DNA of 64,000 nucleotides from Brevibacterium paucivorans (GCF_016907735.1 NZ_JAFBCP010000001.1:1674001-1738000); one strand, 5' to 3'; positions 50,550 to 60,311 are shown, numbered from the stretch's first letter. Numbers and translations: made by a program. The notes: generated by a model from the letters alone, not told the origin.

Positions 50550-52779
50550 GCGCTTCAACCTTCTGAGTCTGTTCCTTTTGGAACGCGTCCCACTGAGCCT
50601 GAACTTCGCGTTCTGCCTTCGTAGGAATAAGTCCCTTCGGAGCGAAGATCTTCGTGGGCACTGCTGGTTCTTCCGATGTAGTCACCTTACCGGTCGTAAC
50701 GGCCTTGAAACATTGGTAGAGCGCCATGAGGACGACCATGAGCACCAGAACAGCGAAGACCACCGACAAGGTTCCTTGGATGAACGTGTTGCGAACAACC
50801 GCGCGCATCGCTTCTTCGCCCTGAATGTTGCCCATCGAGGTTTCTCCCGCGGCCAGCTTTTCGCGAACGGCAAAGTGCTGTGCCCAGTAACCAAGTTTGG
50901 GGTTAGGGGAGAAGATCTTCTGGGCAGACGCGGTCATTGTCACGGCCAGGTCCCATGCGAGGGGGACACCTGGTATCCACGCGTACTTCGCGTATCCAGA
51001 CTTGACCACGATCGCGAGCACAACTGATAGGGCAACCGCTGCAAGAAGCTGGTTAGAGATTCCGAACAGCGGGAACAACGTGTTGATTCCACCCAACGGG
51101 TCAGTCACACCGATGACCAGGATTGAACCCCAGCCGGCAACCATAATGAAAGTGGTGAGCCATGCACCGACATTCCATGACGGGTCACGGAACTTAGGCA
51201 TGAAGTTACCCAGCAGGTCAGACAACATGAAGCGAGCAACGCGAGTACCGGCGTCAATCGTGGTAAGGATGAACAGTGCTTCGAACATCACCGCGAAGTG
51301 GTACCAGAAACTCATCCAGGCTGGCCCACCGAACACGGAGTGCAGAATGTGCGCCATACCCATAGCCAAAGTGGGAGCGCCACCGGTACGAGACACGATG
51401 GAGGATTCCCCGACGTCATGCGCGGCTTGTTCAAGCATCTCTGGGGTTACGTCAATGCCGGGCATTCCCAGTTTGTTCGTAATGAAGTCTGCTGCTCCCT
51501 GAGGTGTTCCACCGGTGAGTGGTTCAGCCGCGTTCATGGCGAAGTAGATTCCCTTGTCCAAGCTGACAGCTGCGACAAGCGCCATGATGGCAACGAACGA
51601 CTCCATGAGCATGCCACCGTAACCGATGAGGCGGGCCTGCGACTCCTTTTCAAGAAGCTTAGGAGTGGTTCCAGACGAAATCAGTGCGTGGAACCCAGAC
51701 AGCGCACCACACGCAATCGTGATGAACAGGAATGGGAACAGGGTACCTGCGAACGCGGGGCCCTGGTCGTTAGACGCGAATGGCGTGATGGCAGGCATCT
51801 GAACCTCTGGGTTCACCAGAATGATTCCCACCGCCAGTAGAGCGATGGTACCGATTTTCATGAACGTCGACAGGTAGTCACGGGGTGCCAGGAGCATCCA
51901 CACTGGAAGAACTGCAGCAATGAATCCGTAGATCATGAGGCCCCATGCCAGCTGCACCTTGCTGAGGTGGAAGACCTCTGACCATACGGGGTCGTTGTGA
52001 ACCCATCCACCTACAACAATCGCAAGGATGAGCAAGGTAATGCCGATTACCGATGTCTCCACGATCGCACCTGGACGCAGGTAACGCATGTAGAAGCCCA
52101 TGAGGAACGCGATCGGGATGGTCATTGCGATTGAGAAGACACCCCATGGCGATTCGGCGAGTGCGTTAATGATGACCACACCCAGAACCGCAATCAGAAT
52201 GGTCATGATGAGGATGATCCCGATGGAGGTGATAATGCCTCCGACGTTGCCGAGTTCGTCACGCGCCATCTGGCCCAGTGAGCGACCGTTACGGCGGGTC
52301 GAGAAGTAGAGGACCATGTAGTCCTGAACTGCGCCGGCAACAATCACACCCAGAACGATCCACAACGTTCCGGGAAGGTATCCCATCTGCGCGGCAAGGA
52401 TGGGGCCAACAAGCGGTCCGGCACCGGAAATCGCAGCAAAGTGGTGTCCAAACAGAACGCGACGGTCGGTAGGCGTGAAGTCCCTACCGTTATCGTTGAG
52501 CTCAGCGGGTGTGGCGCGCTTAGGGTCAGGGCGGCACACTTTCCATTCGATGAACTTGGCGTAGAACCTAAAAGCAATGAGGTAGGAGCCCACTGCCGCG
52601 GCGACGAACCAGCTAGCACTGAGCTGTTCACCGCGAACGATCGCGATCATTGTCCAACCGAGACCGGCGATGAGGGCAATGGCTACCCATAAGACGATTT
52701 TGCCCGGCGTCCACCGGGGCTTCTCTTCCACTGCAACTGGTGGGAGAGCTTCATCGGTCTTGACGTACTCAACCGACAT
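50542..52779 (-). CDS. cstA: Carbon starvation protein A, probable pyruvate transporter
   Basis: A 745-residue membrane protein of the CstA family with about 16-18 helices. Family motifs include FYAKFIEWKVC, RRVLFGHHFAAISGAGPLVG and SGFHALISSGTTPKLL. In E. coli CstA with YbdD imports pyruvate (earlier work proposed peptides). AAGGAG precedes the ATG. It is expressed from its own promoter with a leader of about 95 nt that contains an 18-bp palindrome, and is coupled to ybdD. Confidence 0.93.
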   Translation of the reverse strand: MSVEYVKTDEALPPVAVEEKPRWTPGKIVLWVAIALIAGLGWTMIAIVRGEQLSASWFVAAAVGSYLIAFRFYAKFIEWKVCRPDPKRATPAELNDNGRDFTPTDRRVLFGHHFAAISGAGPLVGPILAAQMGYLPGTLWIVLGVIVAGAVQDYMVLYFSTRRNGRSLGQMARDELGNVGGIITSIGIILIMTILIAVLGVVIINALAESPWGVFSIAMTIPIAFLMGFYMRYLRPGAIVETSVIGITLLILAIVVGGWVHNDPVWSEVFHLSKVQLAWGLMIYGFIAAVLPVWMLLAPRDYLSTFMKIGTIALLAVGIILVNPEVQMPAITPFASNDQGPAFAGTLFPFLFITIACGALSGFHALISSGTTPKLLEKESQARLIGYGGMLMESFVAIMALVAAVSLDKGIYFAMNAAEPLTGGTPQGAADFITNKLGMPGIDVTPEMLEQAAHDVGESSIVSRTGGAPTLAMGMAHILHSVFGGPAWMSFWYHFAVMFEALFILTTIDAGTRVARFMLSDLLGNFMPKFRDPSWNVGAWLTTFIMVAGWGSILVIGVTDPLGGINTLFPLFGISNQLLAAVALSVVLAIVVKSGYAKYAWIPGVPLAWDLAVTMTASAQKIFSPNPKLGYWAQHFAVREKLAAGETSMGNIQGEEAMRAVVRNTFIQGTLSVVFAVLVLMVVLMALYQCFKAVTTGKVTTSEEPAVPTKIFAPKGLIPTKAEREVQAQWDAFQKEQTQKVEAHE

Positions 52780-52800
52780 ATGAGCTCCTTTTTGGGCTGG

Positions 52801-52818
52801 TTCGTCGCAAGCGACGAA
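52801..52818. promoter_or_regulatory. 18-bp palindrome in the cstA leader
   Basis: TTCGTCGC-AA-GCGACGAA is a perfect palindrome 22 nt upstream of the cstA ATG, next to the ribosome binding site. It could be an operator or an RNA hairpin that limits initiation. A smaller dyad, CACAC-GGA-GTGTG, is at 52836-52848. Confidence 0.5.
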
Positions 52819-52881
52819 GGTCGTAAATTAACATCCACACGGAGTGTGTTTGCGGTTCCTCCATCTTTGGAGGTAATTAGC

Positions 52882-52887
52882 ATAATA
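52882..52887 (-). promoter_or_regulatory. cstA -10 element candidate
   Basis: On the minus strand TATTAT is a near-consensus -10 hexamer about 100 nt upstream of cstA. No clear -35 is seen, so an activator may be needed. Confidence 0.35.
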
Positions 52888-52974
52888 CTTTGATGTGACT
52901 CGGAGCACATACGATCAACGCGTGTTTTGCTAACTGAGACGGTTCCGTTGTCCTGAAGTGGCAGAATGGTGAAC

Positions 52975-53979
52975 ATGAGTCAATCAGCTGTCACCCGCCC
53001 TCGTTCACTCTCAGGTGTGCAAGCGACCTCGGGGTCCCTCCACCTCGGAAACTACATTGGTGCCCTCCAACAGTTCGTTGCGCAACAGGACACCCACGAT
53101 GCCTTCTTCTTCATCGCAAACATGCACGCGATCACGGTGGAGCAGAACCCAGAAGAACTTCGCGAGCGCACACTGCGCACGGCAGCCCAGTTCATCGCTG
53201 CGGGACTCGACCCTGAAAAGTCCACGATCTTTGTGCAGTCGCACGTGGACGCTCACACAAAGCTCAGCTGGATTCTGGAATGCACCACGTCGCTGGGTGA
53301 AGCACAGCGCATGACCCAGTTCAAAGACAAATCAGCAAAGAACGAACACGTGTCACTGGGGCTACTCACGTATCCCGCTCTCATGGCCGCTGACATCCTC
53401 CTTTATCAGGCCGATATCGTTCCCGTGGGGGAGGACCAGCGCCAACACTTGGAGCTGACTCGCAACTTGGCAGAACGCTTTAACAACCGGTACGGCGAAA
53501 CATTCAAAGTGCCTGAAGCGGGAATCCTCAAGCAAACGGCAAAGATCTACGACCTCCAAGACCCGTCGGCAAAAATGTCGAAGTCGGGGAAGAACCCAGC
53601 TGGTCGCATCGACATCCTTGATGAGCCCAAGGTTCTTCAGAAGAAATTTAAGTCGGCCGTCACCGACACCGACACCGTGATTGCCTACGACCCAGAGAAC
53701 AAGCCGGGAGTATCTAACCTACTCACCATCTACTCGTCGCTGTCAGGCCAGAGCATTGACAGCATCGTCGCTGAGTTCGAAGGAAAGATGTACGGCCACC
53801 TCAAGGTCGCGCTTGCCGACCTCGCGGTTGAAGCTCTCACCCCCGTACGCACCCGCACCAACGAGCTCCTGGAGGACCGGGCGGAACTCCAGCGGATTCT
53901 TCTCAACGGTGCTAACAAGGCGACCCAGATCGCAGACGCCACCGTCAAGAACGCGTACGACCGCGTCGGTTTTCTCTAA
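52975..53979 (+). CDS. trpS: Tryptophanyl-tRNA synthetase
   Basis: The class I synthetase (334 residues from this start) charges tRNA-Trp. The HIGH-like motif is [11 protein letters not shown] and the KMSKS motif is intact in [10 protein letters not shown]. The ATG at 52975 gives [16 protein letters not shown]; an in-frame ATG at 52966 would add MVN, and neither has a strong ribosome binding site. A CAGAAT 7 nt upstream of 52975 might be a leaderless -10. Neighbour order matches other Micrococcales. Confidence 0.94.
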   Translation: MSQSAVTRPRSLSGVQATSGSLHLGNYIGALQQFVAQQDTHDAFFFIANMHAITVEQNPEELRERTLRTAAQFIAAGLDPEKSTIFVQSHVDAHTKLSWILECTTSLGEAQRMTQFKDKSAKNEHVSLGLLTYPALMAADILLYQADIVPVGEDQRQHLELTRNLAERFNNRYGETFKVPEAGILKQTAKIYDLQDPSAKMSKSGKNPAGRIDILDEPKVLQKKFKSAVTDTDTVIAYDPENKPGVSNLLTIYSSLSGQSIDSIVAEFEGKMYGHLKVALADLAVEALTPVRTRTNELLEDRAELQRILLNGANKATQIADATVKNAYDRVGFL

Positions 53980-54015
53980 ACTCCCCACCCCACCACCACA
54001 AAGGAGCACCACCAG

Positions 54016-55050
54016 GTGGCCAAGAAGTACAAACCCAACAACATCGCCCCAGAAGTCATCCACACAGCCGCTCGTGTGGAAGACAAAGTCCAAGACTGGC
54101 TCCGCAAACAAGCGAACAACCGCGGATGGAAGCGCACAGTTATCGCGTATGACTCCTACGGAACTGAAACCTTCATTAGGGTTTTGGCCCGCACGGTTTT
54201 GACCAAGACCGGCCAACCGGCAGCAGACGTCCACGCGAGTATCCGAGGGTTCAGGTCGTTTGGGTCCATCCCGCTCAACGAGGCGACAGCGTGGGTGAGG
54301 GTGAACGGCCAGGAACACATGGTGTCCTCCGACCGAGGTGGCATTATCGACGCTGTCATTCCCGGCGACTTTGAGCCGGGGAAAGTGGAGTTGGAAATCT
54401 GGACCCAGGGTTCGCTTGTAGACACGGCAACCGCGTATGTGGTGGCAGACGAGGAGAAGTTTGGCATCATCTCCGACATCGACGACACGGTCATGGTGAC
54501 CGCGTTGCCTCGCCCGTTCTTGGCTGTGTGGAACACGTTCGTGCTGGATGAACACGCGCGCTCGCCAGTGGCCGGGATGTCGGTTCTGTACGACCGCCTC
54601 ACCTACCTGCGTCCGCACGCCCCCATCATCTACTTGTCTACGGGTGCGTGGAATGTGGCTCTGACGCTCAAGCGTTTCTTGTCTAGAAACCTGTACCCGG
54701 ACGGGCCGTTCTTGCTCACAGACTGGGGGCCCACGGCTACGCGTGCGTTCCGTTCGGGCCAGGAACACAAACGCATCCAGTTGGAGCGGCTGGCCCGGGA
54801 GTTCCCCAACATCAAGTGGCTGTTGATCGGTGATGACGGCCAGCACGACGAAGAACTTTACGGCGAATTCGTCGAAAACCACCCCAACAACGTGGTCGCA
54901 GTATGCATTCGTCAGCTCACGGTTGGTGAAGCGGTGTGGGCCGGTGGGCGTTCAAAGAACTCCGGGCGTGGCCAAGGCGTTCCGTGGATCTACGCTCCAG
55001 ACGGAGCGGGCCTCATGGAGAAGATGAACGACCGCGGAATCATCGTCTAA
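54016..55050 (+). CDS. App1-like phosphatase (DUF2183) protein
   Basis: A 344-residue cytosolic protein with a C-terminal App1 catalytic domain of HAD type: GIISDIDDTVMVT (nucleophile DxD, about 155-167), IYLSTGAWN and LLIGDDGQHDEELY. Yeast App1 is a phosphatidate phosphatase; bacterial members are uncharacterised. The N-terminal half is beta-rich. The GTG at 54016 has AAGGAG 9 nt upstream. It lies 36 bp after trpS and is probably co-transcribed with it. Confidence 0.85.
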   Translation: MAKKYKPNNIAPEVIHTAARVEDKVQDWLRKQANNRGWKRTVIAYDSYGTETFIRVLARTVLTKTGQPAADVHASIRGFRSFGSIPLNEATAWVRVNGQEHMVSSDRGGIIDAVIPGDFEPGKVELEIWTQGSLVDTATAYVVADEEKFGIISDIDDTVMVTALPRPFLAVWNTFVLDEHARSPVAGMSVLYDRLTYLRPHAPIIYLSTGAWNVALTLKRFLSRNLYPDGPFLLTDWGPTATRAFRSGQEHKRIQLERLAREFPNIKWLLIGDDGQHDEELYGEFVENHPNNVVAVCIRQLTVGEAVWAGGRSKNSGRGQGVPWIYAPDGAGLMEKMNDRGIIV

Positions 55051-55071
55051 ACGCAACAGCCATCACCCGGT

Positions 55072-55674
55072 TTAGCCCTCTACATCCACCCCAAAACACT
55101 GGGCATCCGCGAACGTGTCGATGTCCGCGGTCGTCGCCTGCTCAAGGTGAACGGGAACCCACGTACAGCGGTCGTAAAGGGTACGAGCGGGCCGGTGGGC
55201 CACCTCGGCGGTGGATACCACTTCAGCCAGCGCCCGGGCGCGCCACACGGCCGTCAGGTACTGCGCCCGCCCGGCGGGATCAACGGCAACCGCACAATCC
55301 GACTCACCTACCGCGTCGACGAGCGCGCGAATCGTGTGTGCGTCGATGCGGGGGAGATCGGCGGCAAGGACCGCCACAAACTCAGTTGTCACATGCGCCA
55401 CCCCGGTGGCGATCGCCGCGGCAGGGCCAGAAAAGGGCGGGTCTTCGCGTAGGTGGGTGACGTGCCCGAGGTCGTCCAACCCTTCCGTGTTACCCACCAC
55501 GACTGCGCGGCAGTGCGGGGAGACTCCGCGGACTGCGGTGAGAGCACGTTTGATGAGCGGAACGCCATCCACGGTGAGTGCGGTCTTGGTGAGGCCGCCC
55601 AGACGAGTGGCTTTCCCACCGGACACCAGAAGGGCACTGAGCGAAAGGTGATCAGTGCGTGAGCCTTGACTCAC
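55072..55674 (-). CDS. mobA: MobA-like nucleotidyltransferase
   Basis: A 200-residue NTP-transferase-fold protein. The signature LVSGGKATRLGGLTKTAL is a variant of the MobA motif LAGGxSxRMGxDK. DLPRIDAHTIRALVD is the metal-binding aspartate region, and PAGRAQYLTAVWR matches the family. MobA attaches GMP to molybdopterin. The GTG at 55674 overlaps the carboxypeptidase stop (GTGA), with AGGAAGG upstream. Because the motif is atypical, another nucleotidyltransferase role is possible. Confidence 0.75.
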   Translation of the reverse strand: MSQGSRTDHLSLSALLVSGGKATRLGGLTKTALTVDGVPLIKRALTAVRGVSPHCRAVVVGNTEGLDDLGHVTHLREDPPFSGPAAAIATGVAHVTTEFVAVLAADLPRIDAHTIRALVDAVGESDCAVAVDPAGRAQYLTAVWRARALAEVVSTAEVAHRPARTLYDRCTWVPVHLEQATTADIDTFADAQCFGVDVEG

Positions 55675-56891
55675 GTGCTGGAACCTTCCTGGTTCTCGGG
55701 CTTCCAATCGCCTGTGCGGGAGCGCTTGCGGCGCGAACGGTACATGAGCGCACCGCCCACAACGGCGAAAATGGCGACGGGTAGCCCAAGTGCAAGCCCT
55801 ACGTTGTTAGGGATTGCGATTCCTGCGGCTTGGGACTCACCGGCTTCTTCACGCGGCTCACCAGTCGCGCCACCCGCGCCCCCAACAGACGCAACAGGCG
55901 ACGGCGTGCTCAGATCCTCGAACGCCACGGTGCGCGTGACCTGCGGGTGCTTTTGGTTAAACGCCCAGTTGAGGAGGTCAGCGGTCGCCTGCCGGCTCTG
56001 CGTTTGCGCGCGCAGAACCACCGCAACGTACGTGGTGTCGCCTCGAGTGGCAGCCCCCACGAACGAACCACGGGCTTCTTGCGTGTACCCGTTCTTCAAA
56101 CCGATAGCCCCGTCAACCAGCCCAACCAGGCGCGTGTGATTCTGGATCTGGTATCCCTGGACCTTCTCCTTTTTGTTGTGGTCATACCCACCGGGGAAGT
56201 CCAGGGTCTGGGTCTTGACGATTGTCATGAGGTACTTGTTCTTGATGAACTCATGGGAAAGCTTCAGCAGGTCATCCACCGTGGTTCCCTGCCCAGGCGC
56301 ATCCAGCCCGCTTGTAGTGCCCACAGTGGTCGAGCCCATCCCCAACTGCGTGGCTTTGCGGTGCATGAGTTCCAGGGCCTTGTCTTGCCCGCCCACGGCT
56401 TCGCCTAACGCGTGTGCAGAGTCGTTGGCGCTGGCCATCAGCATTGAGTGGAAAAGCAGGTCGATTGAGTATTCGTTATCGCGCAACAAACCCACGCGGG
56501 TGCCGTCGACGTTTGTGGTCTCTTCCGTGATGCGCTGCTTTTTCTTGACGTCAGGGAGTTCGTCGACCAGGGCCAGCGCCGTGAGGAGTTTCTGCACTGA
56601 CGCAGGCGAAGCGACCACGTCCTCGCCGCGGGACACCAAGACTTCGCCGGTGTCCAGGTTGGCTACGAGCCACGCGTCGGCCGCCGGGGTGGGTGGGGGA
56701 GTGCCGTCACCTATGTTTTCCGGGCTGGTGTATGTGGCCGAGGTGGGTTCTGCCGGTTGCGCCACAACCGTGTGCGCGCTCGCAGGCTTCGTTCCCGCAA
56801 CGTTCACGGCCCCCACGCCAGTAAAGGTTGCGAGGGCAACAATGGCCGCCGCAAAAAAGCGACGGCCACATGTTAGGTGGTATAAAGCCAC
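55671..56891 (-). CDS. D-alanyl-D-alanine carboxypeptidase-like (S11) protein
   Basis: A 406-residue serine peptidase of family S11, which trims peptidoglycan peptides. A signal peptide (about 5-35, ending TKPASAHT) is followed by the domain with SPASVQKLLT (SxxK), SANDSAH (SxN) and GLKNGYTQEA. The last should be KTG in most members and is KNG here. A C-terminal membrane helix (IPNNVGLALGLPVAIFAVVG) and RSRRKRS anchor it outside the membrane. The GTG at 56891 starts one base after sdhB, so it is probably co-transcribed with the sdh genes. Confidence 0.83.
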   Translation of the reverse strand: MALYHLTCGRRFFAAAIVALATFTGVGAVNVAGTKPASAHTVVAQPAEPTSATYTSPENIGDGTPPPTPAADAWLVANLDTGEVLVSRGEDVVASPASVQKLLTALALVDELPDVKKKQRITEETTNVDGTRVGLLRDNEYSIDLLFHSMLMASANDSAHALGEAVGGQDKALELMHRKATQLGMGSTTVGTTSGLDAPGQGTTVDDLLKLSHEFIKNKYLMTIVKTQTLDFPGGYDHNKKEKVQGYQIQNHTRLVGLVDGAIGLKNGYTQEARGSFVGAATRGDTTYVAVVLRAQTQSRQATADLLNWAFNQKHPQVTRTVAFEDLSTPSPVASVGGAGGATGEPREEAGESQAAGIAIPNNVGLALGLPVAIFAVVGGALMYRSRRKRSRTGDWKPENQEGSST

Positions 56892-56892
56892 G

Positions 56893-57687
56893 TTAGAACG
56901 CTCGAGTGAGCAACGCCTGCTTAACTTCGGAAATTGCCTTGGTGACTTCAATTCCACGAGGGCAAGCTTCCGTGCAGTTGAAGGTGGTGCGGCAGCGCCA
57001 CACACCTTCCTTGTCGTTGAGAACCTCGAGGCGCATGTCGCCACCTTCGTCACGTGAGTCGAAGATGAAGCGGTGTGCGTTCACAATTGCAGCCGGTCCA
57101 AAGTACTGGCCATCGGTCCAGAACACTGGGCAGGACGACGTACACGAAGCACACAGGATGCACTTGGTGGTGTCGTCGAAGATGGCGCGGTCTTCAGGCG
57201 ACTGCAGGCGTTCGCGAGTAGGTTCGTGACCAGAAGTGATCAAGAACGGCATGATTTCGCGGTAGGACTGGAAGAACGGTTCCATGTCCACGATGAGGTC
57301 TTTTTCAAGAGGCAGGCCCTTGATCGCTTCCACCGTGATGGGCTTGTTGGTGTCCAGGTCCTTCAGCAGGGTCTTACATGCCAGGCGGTTACGCCCGTTA
57401 ATTCGCATTGCGTCCGATCCACAGACACCGTGCGCACATGAACGGCGGAACGACAGGCTACCGTCGATTTCCCACTTGATCTTGTGCAGAGCGTCCAAGA
57501 TACGGTCCGTGCCGTACATGGTGACTTTGTAGTCTTCCCAGTGTGGCTCGGAGTCAGCTTCGGGGTCGAAGCGTGCAATACGGATTGTGCAATCGAACGA
57601 TGGGATTTCTCCGCCACCGCCACCCAGGTGATCTGGAAGATCAACCTTGGACGCTGGCTCAGCTGTCTTTACTTCTTTTTCACTCAT
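56893..57687 (-). CDS. sdhB: Succinate dehydrogenase iron-sulfur subunit
   Basis: SdhB (264 residues) passes electrons from the flavoprotein to quinone. Cluster ligands are visible: SCAHGVCGSDAM plus a later Cys (2Fe-2S), CILCASCTSSCP (4Fe-4S) and FNCTEACPRGI (3Fe-4S). The first 25 residues are a Gly-rich extension. The ATG overlaps the sdhA stop by one base. It is last of sdhC-D-A-B. Confidence 0.95.
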   Translation of the reverse strand: MSEKEVKTAEPASKVDLPDHLGGGGGEIPSFDCTIRIARFDPEADSEPHWEDYKVTMYGTDRILDALHKIKWEIDGSLSFRRSCAHGVCGSDAMRINGRNRLACKTLLKDLDTNKPITVEAIKGLPLEKDLIVDMEPFFQSYREIMPFLITSGHEPTRERLQSPEDRAIFDDTTKCILCASCTSSCPVFWTDGQYFGPAAIVNAHRFIFDSRDEGGDMRLEVLNDKEGVWRCRTTFNCTEACPRGIEVTKAISEVKQALLTRAF

Positions 57688-59447
57688 CAGTACTTACGCT
57701 CCATAGGCTGGTACCGCGTTACGACAACGGGCTTCGTTTCCAAACGCATTCCTGCAACACCTTCAGCGGTTGCTGATTCGTCCAGGTAGGTCATGGTGTG
57801 GTGCATGAAGTTTTCGTCGTCACGCTTCGGGAAGTCTTCGCGGAAGTGTCCGCCACGCGATTCCTTACGGTGCAGAGCGGCAACCGTAACCACCTCGGCG
57901 ATTTCAAGAAGGAAGCCCAACTCGACTGCTTCGAGGAGATCCAGGTTGTAACGCTTACCGCGGTCGTGGATGCCCACGTTCTTGTAGCGTTCACGCAAAG
58001 CGGCGATGTCCTTAAGCGCCGTGCGCAGGGTTTCTTCAGTACGGAACACCTGTACGTGGGTGTCCATGGTTTCCTGAAGGTCCTTACGGATCGCGCCGAT
58101 CAGTTCTGAACCGTTGGAACGACGCATGGTTTCGATCATGTCGACCGTGCGGTCAGCAGCGCCTTCCGGCAGTTCAGGAAGCGTTGCGGTCTTGGAGTAT
58201 TCCGCAGCCGCGATTCCCGCACGCTTACCGAACACGTTGATGTCCAGCAGCGAGTTGGTTCCCAGACGGTTTGAACCGTGGACCGAAACACATGCACATT
58301 CACCGGCAGCGTAGAGGCCAGGAACTACCGTGTCGTTGTCGGAAAGAACCTGCGATTCAACGTTGGTGGGGATACCACCCATGGCGTAGTGAGCCGTTGG
58401 GAACACTGGAACAGGTTCCGTGTAGGGCTCAACACCCAGGTAGGTGCGGGCGAATTCGGTAATGTCTGGAAGTTTCGCATCGATGTGTGCTGGTTCCAGG
58501 TGGGTGAGGTCCAGAAGAACGTAGTCCTTGTTTGGTCCACAACCGCGACCCTCGCGCACTTCGTTAGCCATGGAACGAGCCACGATGTCACGTGGAGCCA
58601 AGTCCTTAATGGTGGGTGCGTAGCGCTCCATAAAGCGCTCACCCTCGGAGTTACGCAGAACTGCACCTTCACCTCGGGCAGCCTCAGACAGGAGGATTCC
58701 CAAGCCTGCCAAGCCGGTTGGGTGGAACTGGAAGAACTCCATGTCTTCAAGCGGAAGCCCGTTGCGGTAGGTCACAGCAACACCGTCACCGGTGAGCGTG
58801 TGCGCATTCGAGGTGGTCTTGAAAACCTTTCCGAAACCACCGGTTGCGAACACAACGGCCTTCGAGCGGAACACGTGGATTTCGCCGGTTGCCAGTTCGT
58901 ACGCAACGACACCAGCCGGACGGCGCTGGCCATCCACCTCGGTCATTACCAGGTCAAGAACGTAGAACTCGTTGTAAAACTCAACACCGTGCTTGACACA
59001 GTTTTGGTAGAGGGTCTGAAGAATCATGTGACCGGTACGGTCAGCGGCGTAGCACGCGCGACGCACAGGCGACTTACCGTGGTCGCGGGTGTGTCCACCG
59101 AAGCGACGCTGGTCAATCTTGCCTTCAGGCGTACGGTTGAACGGCAGACCCATCTTTTCCAGGTCAAGAACCGCGTCGATGGCTTCCTTTGCCATGACTT
59201 CAGCTGCGTCCTGGTCGACCAGGTAGTCGCCACCCTTAATGGTGTCGAACGTGTGCCATTCCCAGTTGTCTTCTTCAACGTTGGCAAGTGCTGCACACAT
59301 ACCACCCTGAGCTGCACCGGTGTGCGAACGGGTTGGGTACAGCTTGGTGAGAACAGCTGTGCGTGCGCGCTGTCCGGATTCGATCGCTGCGCGCATGCCG
59401 GCGCCACCTGCGCCGACGATGACAACGTCGTACTCATGTACCTGCAT
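57687..59447 (-). CDS. sdhA: Succinate dehydrogenase flavoprotein subunit
   Basis: SdhA (586 residues) oxidises succinate to fumarate. VVIVGAGGAGMRAAIESG is the FAD-binding N-terminus. RSHTGAAQGGM includes the histidine that carries covalent FAD. RFGGHTRDHGKSPVRRACYA and QFHPTGLAGLGILLSEAARG line the active site. AAAGGAGAA is 11 nt upstream of the ATG. It is third in the sdh operon and central to the TCA cycle. Confidence 0.97.
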   Translation of the reverse strand: MQVHEYDVVIVGAGGAGMRAAIESGQRARTAVLTKLYPTRSHTGAAQGGMCAALANVEEDNWEWHTFDTIKGGDYLVDQDAAEVMAKEAIDAVLDLEKMGLPFNRTPEGKIDQRRFGGHTRDHGKSPVRRACYAADRTGHMILQTLYQNCVKHGVEFYNEFYVLDLVMTEVDGQRRPAGVVAYELATGEIHVFRSKAVVFATGGFGKVFKTTSNAHTLTGDGVAVTYRNGLPLEDMEFFQFHPTGLAGLGILLSEAARGEGAVLRNSEGERFMERYAPTIKDLAPRDIVARSMANEVREGRGCGPNKDYVLLDLTHLEPAHIDAKLPDITEFARTYLGVEPYTEPVPVFPTAHYAMGGIPTNVESQVLSDNDTVVPGLYAAGECACVSVHGSNRLGTNSLLDINVFGKRAGIAAAEYSKTATLPELPEGAADRTVDMIETMRRSNGSELIGAIRKDLQETMDTHVQVFRTEETLRTALKDIAALRERYKNVGIHDRGKRYNLDLLEAVELGFLLEIAEVVTVAALHRKESRGGHFREDFPKRDDENFMHHTMTYLDESATAEGVAGMRLETKPVVVTRYQPMERKY

Positions 59448-59478
59448 AGATACTCAATTCTCCTTTAAACGACTGTCA

Positions 59479-59928
59479 CTAAGCGGTGCAGAAGGTGGGC
59501 AGAAGTTCAGCAGCGGTGTTCGCTGGGCAAGGGTCGAAGGTGAAGATCACCAGGGTTCCCAGAACCACAACGATGGCCGAAGCGATGTACAGAACCAGCT
59601 GTAGAACAACGTTGGTAGCTGGCTTTTCTGCGTAGTCGTTGATGATGGTGCGCAGACCATTGGTTCCGTGGATCATGGCCAGCCACAGCATAGCCAGGTC
59701 CCAGATCTGCCAGAAGGGGTTAGCCCACTTACCGGCGACGAAACCGAAGTCGAGTCCCTGCACACCTTCGCCCTGCCACAGGTTGACGAACAGGTGACCA
59801 AAAATCAGGAACACAAGAAGCAGACCCGAGATACGCATGAACAGCCACGCGGCAAGTTCGAACTTAGAACGGGTGTTCTTGTGGCGCTTGTATTCGCTAC
59901 GAGGAGCGGGAATTGAAGTTGCCGTCAC
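59479..59928 (-). CDS. sdhD: Succinate dehydrogenase membrane anchor SdhD
   Basis: SdhD (149 residues) has three membrane helices (about 34-53, 74-96 and 107-130) that bind heme b and quinone with SdhC. Conserved pieces are WLFMRISGLLLVFLIFGHLF and AMIHGTNGLRTIINDY, with heme-ligand histidines. The GTG at 59928 is chosen because GGAGG lies 9 nt upstream; reading further upstream would overlap sdhC. It is 5 bp after sdhC. Confidence 0.92.
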   Translation of the reverse strand: MTATSIPAPRSEYKRHKNTRSKFELAAWLFMRISGLLLVFLIFGHLFVNLWQGEGVQGLDFGFVAGKWANPFWQIWDLAMLWLAMIHGTNGLRTIINDYAEKPATNVVLQLVLYIASAIVVVLGTLVIFTFDPCPANTAAELLPTFCTA

Positions 59929-59933
59929 TATTC

Positions 59934-60311
59934 TCAACCTCCGAACGTGTGCATGAGGTGGCGGGGCAAGAACGCGATCATAACGATGAGCCACAGGATC
60001 ATGACGGCCCAGAACATCTTGCGCTGGTTCTTGGGCCCGCCCTTCCAGAAGTCAACAAGAATCACGCGCACACCGTTGAATGCGTGGAAAACGATCGCTG
60101 CAACCAAGCCGATTTCGGCCATTGCCATGATGGGGGTCTTATACGTTCCGATGACAGCGTCGTAGGCTGCGGGCGATACGCGTACAAGGGCTGTGTCAAG
60201 CACGTGGACCAGCAGGAAGAAGAAAATACCGACACCTGTGACGCGGTGAGCGACCCAGGACCACATTCCTTCGTGTCCGCGGTACAGCGTGCCCGTTGAG
60301 GCTTTAGCCAC
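59934..60311 (-). CDS. sdhC: Succinate dehydrogenase cytochrome b556 subunit SdhC
   Basis: SdhC (125 residues) has three membrane helices. WSWVAHRVTGVGIFFFLLVH contains the HRxTG motif, and VFHAFNGVRVILVDF holds the second conserved His. The GTG at 60311 follows GGAGG. It is the first gene of the operon, so the four-subunit layout is C-D-A-B. Confidence 0.93.
   Translation of the reverse strand: MAKASTGTLYRGHEGMWSWVAHRVTGVGIFFFLLVHVLDTALVRVSPAAYDAVIGTYKTPIMAMAEIGLVAAIVFHAFNGVRVILVDFWKGGPKNQRKMFWAVMILWLIVMIAFLPRHLMHTFGG

Noticed and set aside
58278..59468. Long open frame (396 codons) antisense to sdhA
   Set aside because: Shadow of sdhA; its composition is unlike a folded protein and there is no neighbour or start signal.
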